From Floridanema evergladense (lineage in GTDB: Bacteria; Cyanobacteriota; Cyanobacteriia; Cyanobacteriales; Aerosakkonemataceae), in assembly GCF_041929205.1 (NCBI RefSeq), contig NZ_JBHFNT010000300.1: a DNA stretch of 64,000 nucleotides; one strand, given 5' to 3'. Below the pieces are notes generated by a model, which did not search any database, had not been told where the DNA came from, and saw only the letters and a list, made by a program, of their open reading frames with translations. A program made the position numbers and the translations under genes. Positions 1-7,960 of the stretch are shown here, one piece after another. Within the stretch, counting starts at the first letter, position 1. Each line of letters starts with the position of its first letter.

Positions 1-60
1 GGTTGGGGGGGGGGGGTTGGGGTGTGGGGGGTGGGGTGTGGGGGTGGGGGGGATTGGGCT
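1..60. repeat. G-rich low-complexity window edge
   Basis: The first 60 bases are almost only G and T, with runs of up to about a dozen G. They resemble a degenerate form of the GGGGACT heptamer arrays found elsewhere in this window. Such a run at the very start may be a contig end with poor base quality. No gene is visible from here to the end of hemH at 329. Confidence 0.6.
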
Positions 61-212
61 TGGGGTCTTGGGCATTGGGGAATAGGAAAATTCAAAACTC
101 AACACTTGGATCGGGATTTATGGATTTACATGATGAGCAGAATTAATTAATAAATTTGGTAAATCTGTGAATCGGGATCAAACTTTCTTCTGGTAAGGAC
201 AATTCATCAATT

Positions 213-327
213 CTCCCTACTTCCCAGTCCCCAGTCCCAAGTCCCCAGTCCCCAGTCCCCAGTCCCAAGTCCCCAGTCCCCACTCCCCAGTCCCCAGTCC
301 CCAGTCCCCAGTCCCCAGTCCCCAAGA
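213..327. repeat. Heptamer tandem repeat (CCCCAGT type)
   Basis: This stretch is about fifteen near-perfect copies of the 7-base unit CCCCAGT, with CCCCAAGT variants. It lies directly downstream of the hemH stop codon. It is a short tandemly repeated repeat (STRR) of the sort common in filamentous cyanobacteria. Related arrays occur at 19488, 19826, 49202 and 55094. Confidence 0.9.
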
Positions 328-328
328 C

Positions 329-1492
329 CTACAACAATCCTACTAAATGCAATGGCCCATGACCGCTAATTAACTCAATTAATAAAGCAATCAAACCAAG
401 CATTGCTAACCGTCCATTCCAAACTTCCGCAGAAGGAGTTAAACCCCATTCCCAACGTTCTTGAGGGTACATTTTCACTTTCTTCTTCATTTGGGTGACT
501 TCGGAAAGCAATAGTCTGGGAGAGTTGAGAGCGTCAACAACCAAATCTGCTAAAGCATTAATAAATACTGGGTGAGTATTTAAAGCGGGGACTCGACGGA
601 AATTATGAATACCTGCTTCTTCAGCTATTTCTCGATATTCAATGTCGATTTCTTGCAGAGTTTCAATATGTTCAGAAACAAAGCTAATCGGTACTACTAA
701 TAAATTTTGTACGCCTTCATTAGCTAGTTCTTGAATGGCATCTTCTGTGTAAGGTTTGAGCCATTCCACAGGGCCAACCCGACTTTGATATGCTAATACG
801 TGGGGATTTGGGCGATTTAAGGTTTGCATGATTAAATCTGTGCATTCCTCAATTTCTTTCTGATAAGGATCGCCTGCTTCTTCGACGTAACTAACGGGAA
901 CGCCGTGAGCGCTAAAGAAAATAGTTACTTCGTCGGGGTTGGAAAATCGATCGAGTTCCTCAGCAATCAACTGCGCCATTGCTTGTAAATAACTGGGTTG
1001 CTCGTACCAGGAACGAATTACAGTGTAATTAATTCGGTTTAATGAAGGGTCTTCTTGCCAAAGTTTTTCTAACAGACGGAAGCTAGAACCGCTGGTGCTG
1101 ATGGAAAATTGCGGGTAAAGCGGTAGGATTACTAGTTTTTCGATGCGATCGCGCTTAATCTTAGCAACCGCTTCCTCAGTAAAAGGATGCCAATAACGCA
1201 TCCCGATATAAATACCTACAGGTTGTCCTTTTTCCTTTAAGTTTTCTTGTAAAGCTTCTGCTTGAGCTTCCGTAACTTGACGTAAAGGAGAACCACCACC
1301 GATCGCCAAGTAGTTTTCTTGCGATTTTTTGGAGCGTAAACTAGAAATTAGCCATGCCAGAGGTTTTTGCAACCAAGGAAAAGGCAAGCGAATAATTTCC
1401 GGGTCAGAGAATAGGTTAAAAAGAAAAGGTCGGACATCATCGATTTGCTCTGGCCCACCTAAATTAAGTAGTAATACTCCAGTACGCCCCAT
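329..1492 (-). CDS. hemH: Ferrochelatase with C-terminal chlorophyll-binding-like tail
   Basis: Ferrochelatase inserts Fe2+ into protoporphyrin IX, the last step of haem synthesis. The 387-residue protein starts with the family motif LLNLGGP (8-14). It has the catalytic histidine in SAHG (H196) and the conserved SEHIETL motif (273-279). After the roughly 325-residue core comes a linker and a hydrophobic segment with WNGRLAML (358-365). This is the CAB/HLIP-like tail specific to cyanobacterial and plastid enzymes, and it anchors the enzyme in the thylakoid membrane. The gene is divergent from the methyltransferase at 1603. Its start is followed at once by GRTGVLLLN, so the N-terminus is secure. 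Confidence 0.97.
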   Translation of the reverse strand: MGRTGVLLLNLGGPEQIDDVRPFLFNLFSDPEIIRLPFPWLQKPLAWLISSLRSKKSQENYLAIGGGSPLRQVTEAQAEALQENLKEKGQPVGIYIGMRYWHPFTEEAVAKIKRDRIEKLVILPLYPQFSISTSGSSFRLLEKLWQEDPSLNRINYTVIRSWYEQPSYLQAMAQLIAEELDRFSNPDEVTIFFSAHGVPVSYVEEAGDPYQKEIEECTDLIMQTLNRPNPHVLAYQSRVGPVEWLKPYTEDAIQELANEGVQNLLVVPISFVSEHIETLQEIDIEYREIAEEAGIHNFRRVPALNTHPVFINALADLVVDALNSPRLLLSEVTQMKKKVKMYPQERWEWGLTPSAEVWNGRLAMLGLIALLIELISGHGPLHLVGLL

Positions 1493-1602
1493 AACGATTA
1501 CAGTTTTCTAATGTTTTCATATTTGTTACCGATTTTAACAATATATCGCTTTAATTGTTTCAGTTAGCAACAATAAATACACAATTTTGCAGGAGAAAGG
1601 TT

Positions 1603-2226
1603 TTGGCGACTATTTTACGAGACTGGAGTTACCAGTATCAATGGCTGTACGATGCTATTTCCCGAATAGCAGCTTTAAGTGTGGGTGGCGAAGGGCGATT
1701 TCGTCAACTAGCTTTAGAAGGTTTAGGTATTAACTCACAAACAAAAATTTTGGATCTCTGTTGTGGTAGCGGTCAAGCTACTCAAGTTTTAGTGCAATAT
1801 TCCCAAAATGTGATAGGACTGGATGCTTCTCCTTTATCTTTGCGACGAGCAAAAAATAATGTCCCGGAAGCTGAGTATGTGGAAGCTTTCGCTGAAGATA
1901 TGCCTTTTGCAGATAATACTTTTGATGTGGTGCATACCAGTGTGGCAATGCACGAAATGAAATCGGAACAGTTAAGGCAAATTTTACAACAAGTTTATCG
2001 AGTGTTAAAACCAGGAGGAATTTTTACTTTAGTTGATTTTCATGCTCCCACAAATCCGCTGTTTTGGCCTGGGATATCTATATTTATGTGGTTGTTTGAA
2101 ACGGAAACTGCTTGGGAGTTAATTAATACTGATTTGGTTGGGTTGTTGCGTTCTTTTGGTTTTCAAGAGTTGCAGCAACGTTTGTATGCTGGGGGAAGTT
2201 TGCAGGTAATTCAAGTTAGGAAATGA
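1603..2226 (+). CDS. Class I SAM-dependent methyltransferase
   Basis: The protein has the Rossmann-fold SAM-binding motif ILDLCCGSG (about residues 49-57 from the chosen start), an acidic residue ending strand 2 (VIGLD), and the motif III-like RVLKPGGIF. This is a Methyltransf_11/UbiE-like fold. The substrate is unknown. An upstream ATG at 1555 is in frame, but a clear AGGAG at 1591-1595 sits 7 bases before a TTG at 1603. The TTG start, giving ATILRDWSYQYQWLYDAIS, is therefore preferred and yields about 208 residues. It is divergent from hemH and 19 bases before the first DUF29 gene. Confidence 0.85.
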   Translation: MATILRDWSYQYQWLYDAISRIAALSVGGEGRFRQLALEGLGINSQTKILDLCCGSGQATQVLVQYSQNVIGLDASPLSLRRAKNNVPEAEYVEAFAEDMPFADNTFDVVHTSVAMHEMKSEQLRQILQQVYRVLKPGGIFTLVDFHAPTNPLFWPGISIFMWLFETETAWELINTDLVGLLRSFGFQELQQRLYAGGSLQVIQVRK

Positions 2227-2245
2227 ATCAAGGGAAAGATGAAAT

Positions 2246-2761
2246 ATGACTCAAGAATTAATCGATTTAAGAAAAAGTATTTTGGAGGGACGTTACAGTG
2301 ATGCTTTGGCAATTGTTGATGAGTTAGAAGGAATGAGTAGACAAGCAATTCTGCGGAATATAAAATCCTACTTACGGATTTTGTTGATTCATTTAATTAA
2401 AAATCAAGTTGAACAGCGATTAACTAGTTCTTGGGCTAATTCAATTCGCGTTGCTATTGTAGAAATTAAAGAACTGAATCTCAAAGAGAATAAAACATCC
2501 TATTACGTTAAGTTGGATGAATGGCAGCAGTTATTGGAAGAGGAGATTGTGGAGAATGCGATCGCTCTTGCCAGCGAAGAAATCTTCAATGGAACCTACA
2601 ATCAATTCCAACTTTCAGAAATAGTCGATAGAACGCAAATAATCGAAATTGCTCAGAATTTATTAAGTTTGACTTATACTCATTCAGCCAAAGAATTACC
2701 CACAGCTTTAACGGAAAATTTAATTCAGTTACCAGGCGGCGAAGATTGGATAAACAGATAA
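2246..2761 (+). CDS. DUF29 family protein, copy 1
   Basis: This 171-residue protein starts MTQELIDLRKSILEGRY and ends with the family motif LPGGEDW. It is predicted all-helical, soluble and without a signal peptide. DUF29 proteins are cyanobacterial-rich and have no established biochemical role. It is one of three paralogues in the window (2246, 2795, 6658). Their first 60 residues are nearly identical, and they diverge most around residues 90-125. The close spacing to copy 2 (33 bases) suggests co-transcription. Confidence 0.9.
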   Translation: MTQELIDLRKSILEGRYSDALAIVDELEGMSRQAILRNIKSYLRILLIHLIKNQVEQRLTSSWANSIRVAIVEIKELNLKENKTSYYVKLDEWQQLLEEEIVENAIALASEEIFNGTYNQFQLSEIVDRTQIIEIAQNLLSLTYTHSAKELPTALTENLIQLPGGEDWINR

Positions 2762-2794
2762 AAATAACATGGCAAAGGAGGGATCATAAAAGTT

Positions 2795-3313
2795 ATGACT
2801 CAAGAATTAATTGATTTAAGAAAAAGCATTTTGGAGGGACGTTATAACGATGCTTTGGCGATCGTTGATGAATTAGAAGGAATGAGTAGACAAGCAATTC
2901 TAAGAAATATCCAATCTTATCTCAAAATTTTGTTAATTCACTTAATTAAAAACCAAATAGAGCAGCGGTTAACTAAATCCTGGGCTAATTCGATTCGCAA
3001 TTCAGTTAGGGAGATTAAAAAACTGAATTTACAAGATAATAGAACTTCTTACTATGTCAAAGTAGATGAGTGGGAGACAATGCTTGATGATGAATTTGAG
3101 GAAGCAATTTCTTTAGCTAGTGAGGAAGTCAGAGATGGATTATACAGTCCTTATGAGCTTATGGATTTAGTCGATCGAGAGCAAATTATAAATACAGCTA
3201 AAAGCTTGTTGTTTCTCACTTACGATTACTCAGTAAAAGAGTTATTTTCAGTGGTTAATGATTATTTAACTCAGCTTCCTGGTGGGAAAGATTGGCAAAT
3301 TAAAAAGCGCTAA
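2795..3313 (+). CDS. DUF29 family protein, copy 2
   Basis: This is a 172-residue DUF29 paralogue. AAAGGAGGG at 2774-2782 is a strong ribosome binding site, though rather far from the ATG. The N-terminal half repeats copy 1 almost residue for residue, and the acidic segment EEFEEAI-like (about 97-106) is closer to copy 3. The function is unknown. Tandem arrangement with copy 1 points to local duplication. Confidence 0.9.
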   Translation: MTQELIDLRKSILEGRYNDALAIVDELEGMSRQAILRNIQSYLKILLIHLIKNQIEQRLTKSWANSIRNSVREIKKLNLQDNRTSYYVKVDEWETMLDDEFEEAISLASEEVRDGLYSPYELMDLVDREQIINTAKSLLFLTYDYSVKELFSVVNDYLTQLPGGKDWQIKKR

Positions 3314-3362
3314 TGTTTCATGTGAGAAAACCGTTGCGGCTTGAATCTTTATTGAACGTTAG

Positions 3363-3598
3363 TTACAAGGGAATATAGTCAATTCTGTCTTTATATTCAT
3401 CTTCAAAAGATGCTTCTGCTATCAAAATTAAATCTTGGATAACTTGACCAATATCTGCATTTTTCCGCAATGCTAAAATACTGGGTATATATCTGGATCG
3501 CCAATAGTGCAGACAATTAAATCTGGTTTCCTCGCTAAAAGTTGCTGTTTATAGAGCGGTAGCATATTTTCATCAATCAGGTATTTGCAAATTGTCAT
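3363..3598 (-). pseudogene. DUF5615 PIN-like toxin with internal deletion
   Basis: Reading the minus strand from the ATG at 3598 gives MTICKYLIDENMLPLYKQQL, then KPDLIVCTIGDP, then a stop after DIYPVF. A second frame then continues with RYIPSILALRK, IGQVIQDLILIAEASFEDE and DRIDYIPL to a stop at 3363. These two pieces match the two ends of DUF5615 (PIN/Mut7-C-like) proteins, which normally pair with DUF433 antitoxins. The central part, normally about 40-50 residues including acidic active-site positions, is missing. The junction is in GATCCAGATATATACCC and shifts the frame. The start lies 2 bases after the stop of the intact DUF433 gene, so this is the broken second gene of that operon. Confidence 0.8.
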
Positions 3599-3600
3599 TT

Positions 3601-3972
3601 TTAAATTTGCTCAACCTCGCTTACTAATTTTTTCTGAGCTTTCAACTCACGGAGTTTAGCAACAAATGGAGGTGGATTTTTATCATATTCTGCTTCGGCT
3701 TTTTCGCAATAGTCTAACCAATCTTGGAAATATTGTCCGACAGTCTCTTTATTAGCAAGATAGTACAAAATTGTGGCGTAAACCTGTTCCAGAGTTACGG
3801 TGCTGAAGCTCTGCTCTATTTCTTCTGGGGTTTTATGATTATGAATGTATTCGTTAAGAATATGTTCGATACCGACGCGAGTTCCTTTGACGCGAATATC
3901 GTCTGGTCTTTGGAAATCAAAATAATCTTTTAGTCCTTGCATGGTTTTCATTCTGTTAATTATAATTCCCAT
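3601..3972 (-). CDS. DUF433 antitoxin-like protein
   Basis: This 123-residue protein carries the DUF433 core IRVKGTRVGIEHIL (about 25-38), a winged-helix DNA-binding fold, with LEQVYATILYYL (61-72) as the second helix pair. In this family it acts as the antitoxin of VapBC-like pairs with DUF5615 toxins and represses its own operon. The downstream toxin gene is broken here (3363-3598), so this is an orphan antitoxin. The start could also be the internal methionine at residue 8, before KTMQGL. Confidence 0.85.
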   Translation of the reverse strand: MGIIINRMKTMQGLKDYFDFQRPDDIRVKGTRVGIEHILNEYIHNHKTPEEIEQSFSTVTLEQVYATILYYLANKETVGQYFQDWLDYCEKAEAEYDKNPPPFVAKLRELKAQKKLVSEVEQI

Positions 3973-3973
3973 A

Positions 3974-4140
3974 TTATAACTTTATAAACAAATTATTTAA
4001 CCAGTCGGTTGCAGCTTTGGTCGATCGCAATCCCAAAACCTTACAATAAGAATATTCCGGTTGTGCAAATAAAATCGGATATTCCTTCTGGCTAAAGTTG
4101 TTTTACCTGTTTCACTTGTACCAATGACAAAAATGCGCTG
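3974..4140 (-). pseudogene. Remnant of a P-loop ATPase gene
   Basis: On the minus strand, RIFVIGTSETGKTTLARR is a Walker A (P-loop) motif with no start codon upstream. After a frame change the sequence reads EYPILFAQPEYSY, KVLGLRSTKAATDWLNN and stops at 3974. The two blocks look like the beginning and end of a small NTPase or AAA-type protein with its middle removed. It sits directly upstream of the DUF433 gene, next to the deleted toxin gene, so the whole 3.36-4.14 kb block is decaying. The family cannot be named from so little. Confidence 0.55.
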
Positions 4141-4154
4141 AGGTTACATTATTT

Positions 4155-4538
4155 TTACGGTTTTCTTTGAGTTCTAGAAGAACCAACTTTTGCTTCTAAT
4201 GTTTGAATTCGTTCCTTTAATTCTATTACCAAAGTAGATAATCTTTGAAATAGGGGATCGGATGATAAAGTAGATGTGCTACCCCGATAAGGAACTGTTC
4301 GGGAAGTAGGCGGACGAACAGGAGTACTTAAGTTAGATCTAGATGGAGTTCCACCCTGGTATTGATTTAATTGGGATTCTATGCGCGTAAGTTGCGATCG
4401 CACTTGAAAATTTTCTGTTTCTAATCTACCAAGACGAGATTCTAAACCTGCTGATACTTGAGCTTTCACCTGAATAGGTATAATTACCATCATTCCGATA
4501 ATCAGAATTAAGCAAAGTAGACGAAATTTGTTTATCAT
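4155..4538 (-). CDS. Small secreted coiled-coil protein
   Basis: This 127-residue protein has an N-terminal signal peptide (hydrophobic residues 7-22, cleavage probably after VKAQ). A heptad-like coiled coil follows (about 30-60, SRLGRLETENFQVRSQL), then a Ser/Thr/Pro-rich linker and a second helical stretch (about 97-118). It is probably periplasmic. I do not recognise a named family, though short proteins of this layout are common in cyanobacteria. It is divergent from the ABC transporter gene at 4591. Confidence 0.7.
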   Translation of the reverse strand: MINKFRLLCLILIIGMMVIIPIQVKAQVSAGLESRLGRLETENFQVRSQLTRIESQLNQYQGGTPSRSNLSTPVRPPTSRTVPYRGSTSTLSSDPLFQRLSTLVIELKERIQTLEAKVGSSRTQRKP

Positions 4539-4590
4539 TATTATCTGCTCCTAGTAATTGCATAACCTTCTTCTATTCTAAGAAATTCAC

Positions 4591-6564
4591 ATGACAAGAT
4601 CCGACCAACTCAATCGCTTTGACCGTCAGCTATGGAATCGATTTATAGCGATCGCACAGCCTTACTGGTATCCTACTTCCGGTAGAAGTAGCGCAACTTT
4701 TTTGATTTTGTTAGCGCTTTTGTTAATGTTTCTAGCAGCATTTTTGTTTGTTGTAATAGCTATTGTTAGCTTAAGTAGTCAATCTATCTTTCCGAAAATT
4801 TTTAATAACATTGCTCCTGGGTTAGCCCAAAATATTACTAAGCTGATCAATTCTCCAGGAATTCTCGTCATTGTCGCTACATTACTAGCACCAAGCATTG
4901 TTTTCTTCATCTATCGCGGGAATTTAATTCCCCGTTGGCGACCTTGGGCTTTGTTATCCATACTGCTATTACTTGCCTTTTCAGTCAGCGGTTTAAATGT
5001 AATTATTAGTTATGTAGCAAGATTTTTTCAAACTGCTTTAGCACAAAAAGATCAAGCAACTTATTGGCGATTTTTGTTTGTTTATGCCAGTGTTTTTGTA
5101 GTAGGAACACCGATTGTTGTTTACTATAATTATGTGCGAGAAAAACTAGGTGTAAATTGGCGAGATTGGCTAACAAATCGCTTTTTAGATGATTACTTTA
5201 GCGATCGGGCTTATTATGACATCAGCAATAACAGTAAAATTGATAATCCTGACCAAAGAATCACTGAGGACATTCGCTCATTTACTCGCACTTCCCTGGA
5301 TTTCTTACTAATAATTCTCGGTTCAATTATTGATTTGATTGCTTTTACAGGTGTCCTTTGGACAATTTCTTTACCTTTGGTGTTAGTGTTAATTTTCTAC
5401 GCCACATTTGGGACAGTTGGTACTATTTTAATTGGAAAACGTTTGATCGGAATTAACTTTACCCAACTGCGGCGAGAAGCAGATTTCCGTTATGGTTTAG
5501 TTCATGTGCGCGATAACGCTGAATCTATTGCCTTTTATCGAGGTGAAGACCAAGAATCTGTTGCTGTAAAACAGAGATTTATTGAAGTGCTACGTAATTT
5601 TAATATTTTGATCGGCTGGCAAAGAAACTTGCGGTTTTTTACTACGAGTTACAATTATTTTGTAGTCATTGTACCTGCTTTAGTTGTTGCTCCTAAATAT
5701 TTTACTGGAGAAATAGATTTCGGTGCAATTACCCAAGCAAGTTTCGCTTTTAGTCAGGTTTTATCTGCTTTATCTCTGATTGTTACTCAGTTTGAATCAT
5801 TGAGTGCTTTTGCCGCTGGTGTGAATCGTTTAGGTGAATTTGAAGACGCAATGATTACAAATGCAAAAGAACGTCCCGAAGGTGCAACTACAATTGACAT
5901 GACAATTGATTCTCACTTAGCTTTGGAGCACGTTACTTTGGAAACTCCAAACTATCAGAAGATATTGGTAAAAGATTTGTCGTTAGATGTTGAACCTGGT
6001 GAAGGTTTATTAATTGTGGGACGCAGTGGTGCGGGGAAAAGTTCATTACTTCGCGCAATTGCTGGTTTGTGGAACTCTGGTACAGGAAAATTAGTGCGTC
6101 CTAAACTGGAAGAAATGCTATTTTTACCCCAACGTCCTTACATGATTCTTGGTACTTTACGTGACCAATTGTTGTATCCTTTTGCTAGTCGAGAAATTAG
6201 CGAAAGTAAACTGAGGGAAGTGTTAGTTAAAGTTAATCTTGCTGACTTACCAGAAAGAGTTGGTGGGTTTGATGCCCAATTAGATTGGTCAACGGTTCTT
6301 TCATTAGGAGAACAACAACGTTTAGCTTTCGCTAGGTTGTTATTAACTGAACCTAATTATGCAATTTTAGATGAGGCGACTAGTGCTTTAGATTTGCGAA
6401 ATGAGGCTGAACTTTACGAACAAATACGCACTGGTAAAACAACATTTGTTAGCGTAGGACATCGGACCAGTTTGTTAGCTTTTCACAAAAAAGTTTTAGA
6501 ACTTGATGGTGCTGAAGGTTGGCGAATTCTCTCAGCAGAAGAGTATGCGGCTCAAGAGAGTTAA
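4591..6564 (+). CDS. SbmA/BacA-like ABC transporter, fused permease-ATPase
   Basis: The 657-residue protein has a membrane domain (about 35-420, ABC_membrane_2, with the signature NPDQRI at 219-224) followed by an ATPase domain. Walker A is GRSGAGKSS (477-485), the signature is SLGEQQR (571-577), and Walker B with the catalytic Glu is AILDEATS (591-598). This is the ABCD/YddA group, related to SbmA/BacA transporters of peptides, vitamin B12 and very-long-chain acyl compounds. The substrate cannot be read from sequence. It probably acts as a homodimer in the cytoplasmic or thylakoid membrane. The gene separates two DUF29 copies from the third. Confidence 0.92.
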   Translation: MTRSDQLNRFDRQLWNRFIAIAQPYWYPTSGRSSATFLILLALLLMFLAAFLFVVIAIVSLSSQSIFPKIFNNIAPGLAQNITKLINSPGILVIVATLLAPSIVFFIYRGNLIPRWRPWALLSILLLLAFSVSGLNVIISYVARFFQTALAQKDQATYWRFLFVYASVFVVGTPIVVYYNYVREKLGVNWRDWLTNRFLDDYFSDRAYYDISNNSKIDNPDQRITEDIRSFTRTSLDFLLIILGSIIDLIAFTGVLWTISLPLVLVLIFYATFGTVGTILIGKRLIGINFTQLRREADFRYGLVHVRDNAESIAFYRGEDQESVAVKQRFIEVLRNFNILIGWQRNLRFFTTSYNYFVVIVPALVVAPKYFTGEIDFGAITQASFAFSQVLSALSLIVTQFESLSAFAAGVNRLGEFEDAMITNAKERPEGATTIDMTIDSHLALEHVTLETPNYQKILVKDLSLDVEPGEGLLIVGRSGAGKSSLLRAIAGLWNSGTGKLVRPKLEEMLFLPQRPYMILGTLRDQLLYPFASREISESKLREVLVKVNLADLPERVGGFDAQLDWSTVLSLGEQQRLAFARLLLTEPNYAILDEATSALDLRNEAELYEQIRTGKTTFVSVGHRTSLLAFHKKVLELDGAEGWRILSAEEYAAQES

Positions 6565-6587
6565 TTTGATTTAATGCTAAGATAGGG

Positions 6588-6619
6588 GCGATCGCAATTT
6601 CATTGAGTATTGCGATCGC
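6588..6619. terminator. HIP1-built hairpin after the ABC transporter gene
   Basis: GCGATCGCAAT at 6588-6598 pairs with ATTGCGATCGC at 6609-6619 around a 10-base loop, and is followed by TCTTTCC. It is a plausible terminator or transcript 3' end. Each arm contains a HIP1 octamer, so it may instead be two HIP1 sites that happen to face each other. Confidence 0.45.
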
Positions 6620-6657
6620 TCTTTCCAAATTCATCCGTAGTGTCAATCTAAAATTCC

Positions 6658-7176
6658 ATGACTCAAGAACTAATAGATTTAAGAAAAAGCATCCTTGAGG
6701 GACGTTATGTAGATGCTTTGGCGATTGTTGATGAATTAGAGGGAATGAGTAAGCAAGCAATTCTGCGAAATATTCAATCATATCTCAAAATCATGTTGAT
6801 TCATTTAATTAAAAATCAAGTCGAAAAACGATTAACTAATTCTTGGGCTAATTCAATTCGTAACTCAATTAGAGAAATTAAAAAATTAAACCTACAAGAC
6901 AACAAAACCTCTTATTATATTAAACTAGACGAGTGGGCATTGACCATAGAAGAAGAATTTGAAGAAGCTATTCGTGAAGCTAGTTTGGAAGCATTTAAAG
7001 GCATTTATAATGAATTTGAATTTACTCCAATGGTGGACAAAGCACAAGTAATCGAAATCGCACAAAGATTATTAGCTTTGACTTATTCTTACTCAGTTAA
7101 GGAATTACCTGCTATTGTGGCAGAGAATTTAACTCAACTTCCAGGTGGCGAAGATTGGAAAGCAGGAAGGAGATAA
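6658..7176 (+). CDS. DUF29 family protein, copy 3
   Basis: This is the third 172-residue DUF29 paralogue. It opens with MTQELIDLRKSILEGRY like the other two and ends LPGGEDWKAGRR. It is closer to copy 2 than to copy 1 in the central region (NSIREIKKLNLQDN). It is followed 7 bases later by the DUF2993 gene, so the two are likely co-transcribed. No function is established for the family. Confidence 0.9.
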   Translation: MTQELIDLRKSILEGRYVDALAIVDELEGMSKQAILRNIQSYLKIMLIHLIKNQVEKRLTNSWANSIRNSIREIKKLNLQDNKTSYYIKLDEWALTIEEEFEEAIREASLEAFKGIYNEFEFTPMVDKAQVIEIAQRLLALTYSYSVKELPAIVAENLTQLPGGEDWKAGRR

Positions 7177-7183
7177 TAAAATT

Positions 7184-7891
7184 GTGAACCAAGAAAGAAT
7201 TAATTTCAGAGAACAAGCAGTTAACAAATTTATTGAGTTTGTTTTGTCCAGATTTATAGATGCAGAACAGCTGCAAGTTCGGATTAAATCTAATCTCAAA
7301 CAATTAAGACGGGGTGAATTAGACGCACTGACTATTCAAATGTCTAATTTTCGGATGCAACCAAACTTAAGAGTTGCTGAATTTCAGTTAGATATCGGTG
7401 CTTCTGCTGTAAATATGCAAAGCATAATTCGCCGCAAAATTGAGTTGTTACATCCTTGTGAAGGTAAGCTCAGAATTGTAATTTCTCAAGAGCAATTAAC
7501 TGTTGCGCTTAATGGCGAATTGACAAATTTATTTAACGATCGACAGCAAGAAATTCAATTTCAACAGGTTAGTTGCCATCTGCAAACAGAAAGCGCGATC
7601 GCATTTAATTTCAACTGGATTTCGTCAGGAAAAATTGAATCAGGAACCTGCATTACTAAACCCGAAATAGAGTCAAATAATCGTGCAATTGTGCTGATTA
7701 AACAAGATTTTCTCACTCAAGAACCACCAACAGAGTTTGTGAATTGCGCGATCGCACAAGTAAGCAATATTTTGAGCTTAAACGATCTTGCTAATCGTGG
7801 TACAACCTTTAATATTCAAAAAATAGAGATTGGAGCAGGTAAAGTTACAGTAGAAGCTAACGCCAACATTGAACAATTCCCATCTCCATAA
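7184..7891 (+). CDS. DUF2993 (LmeA-like) phospholipid-binding family protein
   Basis: This protein of about 235 residues shows the DUF2993 pattern: an N-terminal FIEFVLSRFIDAEQLQVRI, then amphipathic beta repeats. It is predicted to bind lipid and to sit at a membrane face. No signal peptide is obvious. An in-frame ATG at 7145 would overlap the DUF29 gene. GGAAGGAG at 7165-7172 points instead to the GTG at 7184, which removes the overlap. Cyanobacteria usually carry several such paralogues, and none has an assigned role here. Confidence 0.8.
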   Translation: MNQERINFREQAVNKFIEFVLSRFIDAEQLQVRIKSNLKQLRRGELDALTIQMSNFRMQPNLRVAEFQLDIGASAVNMQSIIRRKIELLHPCEGKLRIVISQEQLTVALNGELTNLFNDRQQEIQFQQVSCHLQTESAIAFNFNWISSGKIESGTCITKPEIESNNRAIVLIKQDFLTQEPPTEFVNCAIAQVSNILSLNDLANRGTTFNIQKIEIGAGKVTVEANANIEQFPSP

Positions 7892-7892
7892 A

Positions 7893-7944
7893 GTACGTTG
7901 TTGCGCTTTAGCGCTAATAAGAGCGCTGAAGCGCAACAACGTAC
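7893..7944. repeat. Dispersed palindromic repeat, copy A
   Basis: Two 23-base arms (7893-7915 and 7922-7944) pair with a single T/C difference around a 6-base loop. The sequence GTACGTTGTTGCGCTT is shared with a second copy at 51750-51816. It lies between the convergent DUF2993 and DinB genes, so it may serve as a bidirectional terminator. Confidence 0.85.
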
Positions 7945-7960
7945 ATAATATCAATATCTT

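Noticed and set aside
143..325. Minus-strand open frame coding a Gly/Trp-rich repetitive peptide
   Set aside because: It is a translation of the CCCCAGT heptamer array with no ribosome site. The same artefact appears at 19709-19900.
213..327. Regular short repeats as a possible CRISPR array
   Set aside because: The units are contiguous 7-mers with no spacers, and no cas gene is present.
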